Below are positions 20,201-31,900 of a stretch of DNA of 64,000 bases, piece after piece. The position numbers were made by a program, and so were the translations under genes. Positions within the stretch are counted from its first letter, which is position 1; each line of letters starts with the position of its first letter. Origin of the DNA: Symsagittifera roscoffensis (taxonomy: Eukaryota > Xenacoelomorpha > Acoela > Convolutidae); assembly GCF_963678635.1 (NCBI RefSeq), contig NC_087064.1:76224213-76288212 (forward strand). The letters are read 5' to 3'. The notes under the pieces are model-generated. The model had not been told where the DNA came from. It searched no databases and saw nothing but the letters and a program-made list of their open reading frames with translations.

Positions 20201-21269
20201 TCCATTAATGTGCACTAAATTTTTACGTAGCAAGCGTTAGAAGATCAAAGCAAAGTTGTTGGCAATATTGATGACCTTGAGCAACTAAATCGGAAAAAAA
20301 GGCTGTTTAGACAAATAATAATGTTAAACAGGGTATTTTGTGGTGAAACGATGAGCTGTCAAAATGAGTGGGTTTATTTTCATTTTTTTGTTCAAATTTG
20401 TCCATTCTTTTGTCAGGGTATTCTCTAGAGTTTTTTATACTCCAATGGAGGCTCAAAATATCCGATTCTAAAATATTGATAAATCCTGCCAAATAAAAGC
20501 AGCAGTCACTTGTTATTTATATCGCGCTTAAAAGGGCTTAAAAATTTATCTGAATGAAAACCAAATCATAGGGTCGAAAAATTAAGAATCAAGTTTTCAT
20601 CACCTAAATTACTTGATCTGCTAGAGAATTAATTCAAGCTGTTAAGTTCAAGCTGTTAACTGTATCATAGCTGTAGTTTTTAACCGAACGCTTTAGATTT
20701 GTTCTTACTTCAAAGCTTGCCTTTAGAATAGGACTGAAAATCTCAAGAATTCGAAAATTCATCCTGTAAATACAGTTTGCTAAAAGTTTAAAAACTAGTG
20801 CACAGTTAAGCCATTAGAGTAACTTAAGTTTAATACTGAAAAACAAATTTCCTTATTACACTACGAAGAATTTTTTTCTAACGTAAGTCACAAATTAAAG
20901 TGCTCGTTTGAGTTTCATTTTAATCATTTTTAAGCTTATTTAAGCATAACCAATTCAATGGCATATGTTGCTGTTTTATTTCTCGCTAGTGTTAGATCCA
21001 GTTTGAAAATAAAAACATGTATTATGAAAATTATGGGATTGTTTTTTTTTTCGTATTTTTTGCGATGCTTTGGAAATTTTTTGCTTTGTTCGCAGAAAAT
21101 TCAATTTTTCTCAAAAACTACTGTACTGATGTTCGCAAAATGGCACCAAAGAAAAAACGGCTGCTCTTCTATATGCCTGCAAATTTCGCTAGACGTTCTA
21201 CGGCCTGCGAAATCTTCAGGAGGGGGATTTTTATCATTTATTTTGAATTTTTTCATTTTCTCAAGTTTT
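17241..21269. other. Non-coding T-rich region, no gene seen
   Basis: Four kilobases of AT-rich DNA with T-runs. One partial palindrome motif (gcaagtggtgcgaag) lies at 17371-17386. Short open frames at 20307-20492 and 20958-21290 are low-complexity and overlap repeat DNA. Nothing else can be supported. Confidence 0.55.
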
Positions 21270-21980
21270 AAATGCACAAATCTGAGTTGAAGGTTTCAAT
21301 GAAAAGAAAAAAATTAAGGGGATCTTCCGCTCTCAAGCGGCTATTCAGTGTATGTAGCAGAAAAAAGTTATGACATCAAACAAGCCCATTTTTTGACATT
21401 TTGGTTAATTTTTGAAAAATTTTCACTTTTCCCTTAAACTACCCTGCTAAATTGGAGTTTAAGGGCTCAACTAAAAGAAAAAAACTAGTTATGCGAATCT
21501 TATGCCCTGCGTCTTGACAAAAAATATGGCCCTAGAAGATGTCCACTTTTTGAAATTTTGCCCGCTTTTGGAAAATTGTTCTTTTTTTTTTCAAAAAGTA
21601 ACCTGCTGATTCTGAGCTTAATAGTTCATTAAAACTAAAATGGTGCTCAAATTTTCCCTGCGTAGCCTGTTTTTTCCTGTTTAATTTCTAAAAAAGCTGA
21701 TATGGACTTCCGAAAAGTTCCTCTACCGTCACTATTTTAGAAATCTACTAGCTAAATCTGATATTAAGGGTTCAATCTAAAAAAATCAGGGTGCGGAAAT
21801 CTTCAATCCAAAATTCAGGGTGGGAAAAGCCGGTATTCCCATGCTTCACAGAGAAATTTTTATGGACGCTGGTAAATTTTAAATTTTTGATCGATTTTTG
21901 GAATCTTTGCTTTTTTTCGAAAAATAACCAGCCAAATCTGAGATGAAGTCTTAAATTGAAAGAACCAGTAGCGGTTTTCT
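21270..21980. repeat. Degenerate tandem repeat (family B), ~5 units
   Basis: The core ctg(c/a)taaatctgag.t.aagg.ttcaat..aaagaaa recurs near 21275, 21443, 21603, 21747 and 21930, spacing about 145-185 bp. Another copy is near 47576, and an inverted fragment is near 27640. Strongly diverged. Confidence 0.65.
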
Positions 21981-23959
21981 CTAAATGAGCGGTTAATCCC
22001 CTATTTAAGGTGAGAAACACTAGGGTTTTGTGTAAAGTGCATTTTTTAAGAACAGGTAGATCCAGCATTAGCTGGGCCACTAGTTTACTCCCAAGCGATC
22101 TCGGCGCAGATGAGAGGACGTGATACTCCTGCTCCCAACAAAAATCTTTTTTCAAGGTGTATTTTTTATCTTTTTCATTTTGTTTTGCCTGTTTAGAGAT
22201 CTTTTTTGCATTTTCCTCGCTTGTGTTTGCGAAGCGCAGCTTCGCCTCTGTGTGTAACAAGGTGCAATTTTTTGGCAACATTTTTGCTCGTATGTCAATG
22301 AGCGAATTGGATGCACTTATTTAGAACCTGTTTTTTTCAGATAAAAATAGTTCTTTGTGCTCAAACTTAAAATTCCCCGGCTTGATTTTCCGAGTTTTTT
22401 TTTCAGCTCATTTCAAAATTTTTTGCTAGAAAAAAAAAGAAAATTATGCTCTGCAGTAACGAAAGTGCATTATTTATCATACTGAAGTTTCAAAATTGAA
22501 ATAATATTTGATTTGTTCAGTGCAATTTAAAAATTTACCCAGCGATCCAGTTTTTATCGAACTGGGCTATTTTTTAATCAAAAAAGGGCCAAGAAGGTGA
22601 AGGTGATATCTTTTTTTTGTTAAGCTCAGTTTTTTAATAAATGGTCATTTTTATTCTGGATTTCCTTAAAACTTTTCCAACTGTCCTTTTATTTCACCAT
22701 TCCAAATCGAAATGACCTTTAACTTTGGTGGAATTTTTGTAACGGAAAAAATATATTGATTTTTTTGAAATGTTTTTTCAATTGCATTTAATAAATAGTG
22801 TTTTTAATTTATTCTGTCAGCACTCCTACATTTTCAAAGTGTACTAGATTTTTCCACAGGATGTAGTTTTTTAGTGTTTTACTTTGAGATCAATGAGATT
22901 TTGCGCTTCCTCTGTTTGTGTCACCCACTGATTAATCCCTCTGAAATTTGTTCGGCCTTAGAACATCTTGAATAATTGATGGCTTATGTCAATTTTTGTA
23001 TCCAATTTACCCCTGTGCCCTGTGTTTGACAAATATACCCGGCACACTCGCATAATATCACCTAATAATTGCCTCCTTTGTCCCTCTTCTGTGCCCAAAA
23101 TAGCTTCCTCTTTATTTTGCGGAACAAATTATCTCGTTGTTGATGAAAAGCCGACATCCTAAGGCTTGAAAATGCCACGGAAAATAAAAAAACGTCGAAT
23201 GTAATTAACTATGCAGTCACCTATTTTGATTGTTACCGAGATACCGTCAAAGATCGAATTAAATTGCCATTGAACATCTGAAATTTTGCCGCAAAACTCA
23301 ATCTAATCGTCTTGAAAGGCACACAAATTGACTGGAATCGAATTTCCTTTTAGTGTAGTCCTTCGTTTATCAGTTCTATTACCGGGAAAGAACGTTTCTT
23401 AGAGTTTGTAGAATTCCGTTTATTTTAAATTTAATCCCATTTTTATGATAATTACTCTTGCGATAAGCAAAGGTTTTGCAATCGGGTACTTTTTTGCCTT
23501 AAATAACTTAATTCGTAGGATCTCCAATTTTGGAAGATCCACAGCTTCACCCAATTTGCACAGCTCTAGTTCTTGGTTAAGAGATACTGTGTTAAGAGTT
23601 AATGAGGTACTAGGAGTGCAGCTGAAAAAAACTTGAGATGTAAATTGATTTTCTGTAGGCTTAATTTATTTTGTCCCAATTTTTGTCTGCTTCTTTGGCG
23701 GTTGTTTTTTCAGTAACATTATTCAATTCAATTGCTTCATTCAATTCAAGAAGAACGTAATTATGTTTCATTGATTTTTCTCTATACACGTTGAAATAAT
23801 CAGTTTGAAAACAAATTTTCAAGCGATTTTTCGATTTTTTTTCAGATTCTGATTTTTTTCCTGAGAGTGTGCAGTTAGTTTAAAGCAACTTAGCGTCATA
23901 TTTTTTGAGCAGTTTCGTTTTAATTTCATTCAAGGTGACGACACAGCGTAATGTTTTGA
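21981..23959. other. Non-coding region with dispersed hairpin motif
   Basis: AT-rich, no supportable gene. It includes a perfect 7-bp stem hairpin GCGAAGC-GCA-GCTTCGC at 22229-22245 and a dispersed motif near 23458 (gataagcaaaggttttgcaa). The open frame at 21772-22281 (minus) runs through repeat family B and is not called. Confidence 0.5.
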
Positions 23960-25990
23960 TGTCTAAAAATTGCTGTGAGGTACTCTCAGAGTTTGCGAAT
24001 CTTGCCTCCTAATATGACTGCTCAAATCCTTGTAGTTTTCAAGGTGTGTTTTTTTAATTAAAAAAAGATTTAAAACAATTCAAAAACTTTTAATTTCTTA
24101 ACTCTTTAATTGGATGCTGTCAGGGTTTTCTCCGGGGTTGCAAATTTTGCCCCCAACTATGACTGCTCAATTTTTTTTAGCTGCCGAGAAATTACGTTTA
24201 CGATTTTTTCAAAAGTTTTTACAGAACTTACTTAAATATGAAAAATTTCATAATATTGAATTTCCCAAACCAATAGTGGGCTGCTGTCAAAGTACTCTCA
24301 GAACTTTGCCTCCAATAGTGGTTGCTGTAATACTTGTAGTTTTGAAATCCTCTTTTTAGTTTTGAAAAAGTGCTTGCTGAAATCCTTGCTGAAAGTGGTT
24401 GCTTGAAAACTTGCCCCTAATATCACTGCTCAAATTTTTTTAGCTTCCGAGAAATAACGTTTTTCTACGATTTCTTTCAACAATTTTCTAAAAACTTAGT
24501 TATAAGAAACTTCACAAACTTTGAAATTCCAAACCCTATAACTGGATGATGTCAGGGTATTTTCAGGATTGCATTTCTTGGTTTTAAAAATGATTGCTCA
24601 AATCCTGGTAGTTTTCGAGGGATGACGTTTTTTAAGAATAATGAACGTAATGAAGACTCTAATCTAGGTCTTGCTGATTTTTTTAAAAATTTTTTCCAGG
24701 AACAAGTCTTAAAATGTTGATGGACTTAGGTATAATGCACTTTATGAGTTCAATTGAAATTCAGCTGCTGAAAGTGACGTAAATAGCACTCTCCAAATAC
24801 GAACGTGGAAATAGCACAAAAAACGTGAACGATTTCCAGTTTCGAAAGTGGAATTTATTTCTAAGATTTCCTACGGAATAAAAACGTTACCTATTGATCC
24901 AGTTTTCTCAAGTTGGGTTCATGTTGTCAAAAAAGCGCCAATCATAATTGTTCTAGAAATTCTTAAAGGGTATCTATTTTTTTCTTTGAAATTCGAAAGG
25001 TTTTCAAGAAAGTTAGTGTTTTTTTAATGTTAACCTGCGTTCATTACTCTTTTCCAATCTTCGATTGACTATGTTTGATTTTTTAAATAAAAATTTCAAA
25101 AAATTTGAAATACCAACATTGTAATTGGGTACTTTGAGGGTAGTCTCACGTGTTGCAAGTTTTGCGTCCAAATGCTCTTAGTTTTCTAAATGTGGCGTTT
25201 TTTTATGATATTCAAAAAAATTAAAACTTAAATTAACGAAATTTTAAAAAAATATATGGAATTCCCGGACCTGTTTTCAATGTTGTCAGGGTACTCTCAT
25301 GGCTTGTAGTTCTTGTCTCCAAATTTGACTGCTCAAATGTTTTAGTTTCCGAGATATGAAGTGTTTTTATGATTTGTTCAAATGTTTTCAAAACAGAATT
25401 ATAAAAACTTTACAAATTTAGAGTTTCACTACCTTATAGCTGGGTGCTGCCTGGGTAGGCTCAGGGTTACCAACTTTTCCTCCGATTGTGACTGCTGAAA
25501 TCTTTTCAGTTTCTAAGACGTGATGTGTTTTCAATGTTTAAAAACATTCAAGTAATTTGATTTTAAAAAGCTTTACGACATCTATCCCTGTAATTGGTGA
25601 TCTGAGGATTTCAGAATTTATAAATCTTTGCTGCAGAAGTGACTGCTCAAATCATCTTAGTTTTCCGAGATATGCCATTTTTATGATTTATAAAATTTTT
25701 CAAAAAACTTAATTTATAAAAATTACGAAGTTTTAAATTCTCAACACTATGGTGGGTCACTGCCAAAAGTCACTGCTTAACACACAACTTCACGTTCCTA
25801 GATCAGATATTATTGATTTTTCAAATCTGTTAAATTGAAAAATATATATTCAAAGTTTCTCAAATTTGAAAGTGTCGACGCTTTGGTGGGGTGATGTCAG
25901 GCGACTACCAGCAGTTGCAGATTTGGCCTCCATACTAATGTAATTGCTCAAATTGTCTAAGCTTTTCAATTAGACGTTTTTTAGAGTTAT
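23960..25990. repeat. Diverged satellite-like tandem array (family A)
   Basis: About ten or more units of roughly 150-180 bp with the consensus order: gctgtcagggtactctcagg, ttgcaaatcttgcctccaa, tgactgctcaaat, tagttttcgagatatgacg, T-rich, ttttcaaaaa, gaaattcccaaccctatag. Recognisable unit starts include 23978, 24116, 24284, 24548, 25126, 25283, 25443, 25604 and 25890. A second array is at 45170-46080, and fragments flank the LINE and the 2.7-kb repeat. Confidence 0.8.
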
Positions 25991-26120
25991 TTCGAAAATT
26001 TTTATTAAACTAAGAATTTTACCAAGAAGATAGTGATGTTTTTAATTAATTACGCTGGATTTATCTATTGATTGCAGCAAATGATATACGTACAGGCTAA
26101 CTAAAAAATTAACAGAACTT

Positions 26121-27206
26121 AGCAAGAGTCTCATTCATGAATTCAGTTATTTTGCCAATGAACTGAAATATGGAAAGCGCAGTTGTATGCTGTCGGCCAT
26201 TTTAGGGTTCTGAGTTAAAAATATGAAGATCTGAAATCCAGAAGGTTTAGAGCTTTGACCATTTTGAATTAAAAAGAAATTTGTAGTTGAAATCGTTCAA
26301 TTTTAAAAATCAAACGCTTTGTTAGATGCCCTCGACTTTTGTTATGGTAACACTCCTGTCGTTGTTTTTTCATATATTTTTATAAGCAGTTTTCAAGTTT
26401 TTAATCTGTTTGAGGCACAGGAGAAACGTTACATGCTAGTTTTTTTAGTTTGTGGAAAGTTTTGTTGGGCAGTTTTGTCTTCTCTGTATTGTCTACGAAG
26501 TTATTTTTATAAACTCGATCAATCATCTGACGCTGACTAACACCTGCTTGAGACGGCAACGGATTTGGCTTGAATCCAGTCGGGACCTGTTTTTTTTTTC
26601 TCGCAAACTTGAGTTTTTGTGGTTTTTTTTGTCCGCCTAGTTCCCGTAGCCCAAATTTTTTGAAGCAAGAGTCTCATTCATGAATTCAGTTATTTTGCCA
26701 ATGAACTGAAATATGGAAAGCGCAGTTGTATGCTGTCGGCCATTTTAGGGTTCTGAGTTAAAAATATGAAGATCTGAAATCCAGAAGGTTTAGAGCTTTG
26801 ACCATTTTGAATTAAAAAGAAATTTGTAGTTGAAATCGTTCAATTTTAAAAATCAAACGCTTTGTTAGATGCCCTCGACTTTTGTTATGGTAACACTCCT
26901 GTCGTTGTTTTTTCATATATTTTTATAAGCAGTTTTCAAGTTTTTAATCTGTTTGAGGCACAGGAGAAACGTTACATGCTAGTTTTTTTAGTTTGTGGAA
27001 AGTTTTGTTGGGCAGTTTTGTCTTCTCTGTATTGTCTACGAAGTTATTTTTATAAACTCGATCAATCATCTGACGCTGACTAACACCTGCTTGAGACGGC
27101 AACGGATTTGGCTTGAATCCAGTCGGGACCTGTTTTTTTTTTCTCGCAAACTTGAGTTTTTGTGGTTTTTTTTGTCCGCCTAGTTCCCGTAGCCCAAATT
27201 TTTTGA
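26121..27206. repeat. Exact 543-bp tandem duplication
   Basis: 26121-26663 and 26664-27206 appear identical by eye (offset 543), joined with 3-bp microhomology AGC. Both contain a 73-codon open frame and a fragment ending gaatccagtcgggacctg that resembles the 3' half of a tRNA-like sequence. Confidence 0.9.
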
Positions 27207-27223
27207 AGCTTGAGCTTTCCACA

Positions 27224-27290
27224 AGGTTGTTGTTTAACCGATGCTTGAGAAATAAAAGACCGGGAGTTCGATTCCAGTCGGGACCTGTTT
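27224..27290 (+). repeat. tRNA-like / SINE fragment
   Basis: gttcgattcc (27265-27274) matches the pol III B-box consensus, within aaagaccgggagttcgatt followed by ccagtcgggacctg. The same 3' segment (ccagtcgggacctg) occurs in both copies of the 543-bp duplication. No intact cloverleaf, so a tRNA-derived repeat fragment rather than a tRNA gene. Confidence 0.5.
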
Positions 27291-28977
27291 TTCTCCAAAC
27301 TCGAAATCTTTGGCTGTTTTACAAAATTTTCTGTCTTCTTATTTTTATCGGCTTATTTCCCACAGAAAATATTGTTGGAAAATTCGACTTATTCTCAACG
27401 TTCCAAAAATTTTTGAAAAGTTTGAAATGGTGCAGGTAATTTTGTTCTCAATTTTTTTGGGCTTGTTTGTCCATTTTTATAAATGTTTTTAACAAAAACG
27501 ATTTTTTTCTACTTCTGGTTTTCTTTTTTTTTAATTTTAATCATTGCCATTCATTTGTTGTATCGTAAGTGCTGCGAAGCTCAGCTTAGCCTGTGTTTAT
27601 CATTTTAAAATTATTTACTACGACAGTGGTCATTTTAAACCTATCTCAGATTTGGCGGTTTTTTTCTGGATGTTTTCAAAAAAACTCAAACAATTAAATG
27701 TAAATACAAACCCCTTTAAGAACGGCGTTCTTAGTGTGTATATGCTAAAAATTTTGCTAATTTGTGCGCAAGTATAGCTCGTGTTACAAAACGAATCCAT
27801 TTTTCTTCAAGGTAAGTCACATATATATCAACTTCTTTTTGGCTTGATTCTAGATAGCAATTAAAACAGCAAGCGCCATATCCGCTTAAATAAGCAAGTT
27901 CACTGCTGCTTGGGTTTTAGGTATACAAGGAGCTCATTTTTATGCAGTTCAAAGTATAGCGTTCTCAATCCACAGGCGCATTGTTCGAATTTTAAAGATG
28001 TTGATTTTTTTAATGACTTTTCTTTTAAGGCTCATTTGCCAGTTTCATTGAATTTTATGAGCTCGTTACTTGTGTTTGCAAACTGCAGCTTAGCTGGTGC
28101 GGAAATTTCTCTGGCATAGTTTTTAAGACAAGAAAAAGTTATAAAGTTTTGGTTGATGTAGTTTTTTCGAAGTAATTTTTTCGATGTAGTTTTTTCGAAG
28201 TGATTTTTCAATTTGATTATTCAAAAAATCGATTTACTGTTTTTCATTCAATTCAATATCTTGTAATGCAATGTTTTAATTGTATAGCAAGTGTTGCGAT
28301 ACTCCACTTCGCCTCTGTGTAAAGACTTCAGACAGTTTAGTTTTATATTTTCTGCTGTTTCCGTTCGGCTAAATTTTTCACTGCGATAATTATGTCCGCT
28401 GTACTGTTCCAATTTAAATTTTTGTTTTTGAAATTGAAAAAAACTAAGTCATTTTCACTTATATAGGTCTCATTTTTTTCAAGAAAAATTAGATTTTGTT
28501 CTCTCTCAATTTCGATTTTTTGTTTTGGACTTCATTTCTTAAGTTCAGCTTATTTCTTTTTTAAAGACAAACTCACTATCGATCAGTTCAAGTGCAAAGT
28601 TCATTAAAAATGCGAATGCTCAGAAGTTTCGTAAATGAACTTTAATTTTCTGCCACAATCTGGTTTCATACAATTTTTTTGCCGTTTTCATTTTTTTAGG
28701 TGTTTGTTTTTCTTAACTTCTTAATTGTGACCAGAGCATACACTGTGCTAGTTGCAAAATAAAAGACTCTGTTAGTTACTGATATAAAGTTTTGTTAATC
28801 ATGGTAATTTTTTACTGAACCTACATACATAATTGAACTGGCGTTTCACGTGACTCATATTTATCACAACAAGTCCCTTTGTTGACAACTAAAATGCCAA
28901 TGCACTGCACCTTTTTCCTGTTTTCGCTTCTCAAAATTTGTAAAATCCTGATAGTTTTGAAAGCTTATCAGGATTTA
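27291..28977. other. Non-coding T-rich region with dispersed motifs
   Basis: No supportable gene. Partial copies of the gcaagtg.tgcgaagct...gcttcgcct.tgtgta motif lie at 27560-27596 and 28284-28322. Short open frames here are T-rich and featureless. Confidence 0.5.
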
Positions 28978-31900
28978 GATTTGAAAGCTTTTCGAAGTGT
29001 TCTCCCTTCGAGTGGGGAAAAGCGCTGCAAACAAAACGTACACCAGGGGAGTGTGGGAAGGAACGACTTACCCAGCCAAGGCAAAGAAGTCGGACACCCC
29101 CCCTCCTATCAAACACCACGGGGACCAGCCGACTCCAGTGGGAAAACAAAGGCGATCATGGTTCTCGGACGAGCACCATTCTCATGTTTGGCGGGTTTTT
29201 GGCAGCTGGACCGGGTAAACCTGCATACTGGGTCCAGCTTTTGGTGAGGGCAGGAGACGTGGAACGAAACCCAGGTCCTGAAACATACGTATGTCCGATC
29301 TGTGGGAAGGAAATCAAGGATAGGCGGCAGATAAGCGTGTGGTGTAATTTAGGGGGGTATGTCCACATGAAATGCACAAGCTTGCGGAGTATCGAGGGAT
29401 ACTCAGATGAGTTTGTATGCGACCGGTGCTCCTGGTGTAAAGGAGAGGGAGGAAAGCGAGAGATAAGGGAAAGAAGACGAACAGAAAAACGGAAACGTAG
29501 GGAGAAGGTGCAAAAGACCAGAGCAGAAAAGAGGGAAAGGGAAGCAAAGACGAAGGGGAAAGGTAAAGCAACAAGTGTATGGACGTGGAACATACAGGGG
29601 GCGAGAGTCTCGTTCCCTAGACGGAATCGTTTTGCAGAAATCCTAAGATGTATAAGCAAGAGTAACGCGGAAGTGGTATTACTGTCCGAACTGAGGGAAA
29701 AGGAGGAAGGAATGAAATGGATTAAAGCAAAAGACATGTTTGGGGTCCTTATACACGGCAAAAGAAGCGGGATAATACTCCGAGACGAATGGGCGCTAGA
29801 TTGGAGAGACCAAGGATGCAAGAGGACATGCGGGGACAGGAGTTCGGCAGTAGAGGTCGACCAAATCAAGTTTGTAGCGACATACCAGCCCCTTTGGAAT
29901 AGCGATAGACGGGATTTCGATGCGTATAGAGAAGAGCTAAACGAAATGATTAGATGTGGCGCAAAAAAGCTAGTACTAGGAGGCGACTTCAACTCCAGTG
30001 TAGGGGACACCTCCCAGAGGGAAGAAGATGACGCGGTAGGACCATTCGGACTGGGTAGGACCAACGCGGCGGGGAGGGATCTAATAGAATGGTGTCACGA
30101 ACAGGGGTTAACCTGGACTAGCTCCTTCTTTAGGCACAACAGGAGGGGAACCTGGAAGTGCCCAGGAAGAAGAACATGGCACGAAATTGACGGATTCATG
30201 GTGAAGAAAAAAGACCGGAGCAGGGTAGTGAAGAGTATAAACACGATAATAGCGGGTACATCTCTATCGGACCACAGGCCGAAATGCATGGAGGTCTGGA
30301 GAAGGAAGGGGGCGAAGGCAAATAGGAAAAGTGAGACTCAAAGGAAAATAAACTGGGAAGCTCTTCGAGATGGATCAATCCGGCAAGCATTCGCATCGAC
30401 AGTAGACGGTAAAAGAGAACAACAGGGTACGGGTGAGGAAAGTGAACGCCTAATCAACTTGATTAATGAAGCGGGTACAGAAGTGTGCGGATTTAAAAAA
30501 AAGAAAGCACTGAGTCCATGGCTGGATACACATTTAGAAGAAATACAGGGGTTCAAACGGAGGATCGGGGCACTTACGAAGAGTTTTGAACGAACACGAA
30601 CGGAAAACTTTAAAATACAAAGGCAGGAGGTCAGGAAAGAGTACAAGAAGGCTAAAAGAAGATGGGAAGAAGAGTGGTGGCTTAAACTGGTAGACGAAAC
30701 AAAGGACGCCGAAGTGAAAGGGGATATAAGACGCATTTACAAGACACTAAGGTACTTAGGGGGGAAAGACCTCCAGAACATAGAAGAAGAATTTTTCTCG
30801 CCAGAAGAGTTCAGACGACACTTCATGAAAGTCTCGGAAGACAGATACGAGCGGGACGTCATAGAGATAATGAGAACGGCATCGTCAACAGAAATTAAGG
30901 ACTCTCCAGAGGCAAAGGCAGCAGCGGAAGAGATGGAAGAAGCAATAACCTTCGTGGAATTCGAACGAGAACTGGCGAACATGAAAGACGGAGCGGCAGG
31001 AGTAGACAATGTAAGTGTTAGCGCAGTGAAAGCCTTAAGTATAGACACCCGGAAAGAACTATACCAATGCATGATGGAACAATTAGCCACACCGGTTGAG
31101 AACTGGGCCGACAAAGCTAAGGAAGGATGGGTCATACCCCTACATAAGAAAGGAGCTAGAAATGAACTCGACAACTACAGGGGTGTGTGCCTACTCCCGG
31201 TGTTGAGCAGGATAATGGCAGGGATACTAACGAGTAGGATTAGAAAATGGGCGGAGAAGATAGAGGCATGTGGTGAGAATCAAAATGGTTTCAGAGAAGG
31301 ACGATCGACGTGTGACGCAACGCAAATCATACTGAGAATAGATGAGGAAACAAGGAGGGTATTTGGGAAGGCGGAGACGACCGGGAACAGACCGGGAGCT
31401 GTACTGTTAGATATAACAAAAGCATACCCCCGAGTCAACAGGCCCTTATTGTGGATGGTTTTGGAAAACTTAGGAATGACAGAGGGTGTGATAGAGGTCT
31501 TGAAAAACCTGCATGAAGGAACGAAATACAAAGTTAAGGGTCGAGGGGAACTAAGCGAGGAATGGTTACCGGTACGAGGTCTACGGGAGGGTTGCGCTAC
31601 ATCTCCGATACTTTTCAATGTGTATCACGCACAGGCGATGCGGTTAGCTGCCAAAAAACGAAGAGAAAAAGCGGCGGAGATAGGCGAAGAGTGCGGTCTA
31701 GAATGGTCGTGGGGACCAGGTAATAGTCTCCCTCCAATAGAAGTAAAGAGGGCCTTAAGGAGCAGCACCCAGGAAGTCTTTCGATTAGAAGAGTCCCTTT
31801 TCGCAGACGACTCAACTCTCCTGGGCTGGACGGAAGAATTAGCGGTCGGCAAAGAAACGGTCAAGGCGGAAATGATGAAGTTCGAGGAAAAATGTCACAA

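Noticed and set aside
21772-22281. 169-codon minus-strand open frame
   Set aside because: Runs through diverged repeat family B; Lys-rich reverse of T-rich DNA, with no domain.
26319-27083. Two identical 73-codon open frames
   Set aside because: They are the same stretch in the 543-bp duplication; composition is that of T-rich DNA and no family is recognised.
29156-30064. 302-codon minus-strand open frame
   Set aside because: Lies antisense to the LINE 2A-PHD-endonuclease region, is Ser/Pro/Leu-rich as expected from the reverse of a Lys/Arg/Glu-rich gene, and has no motif.
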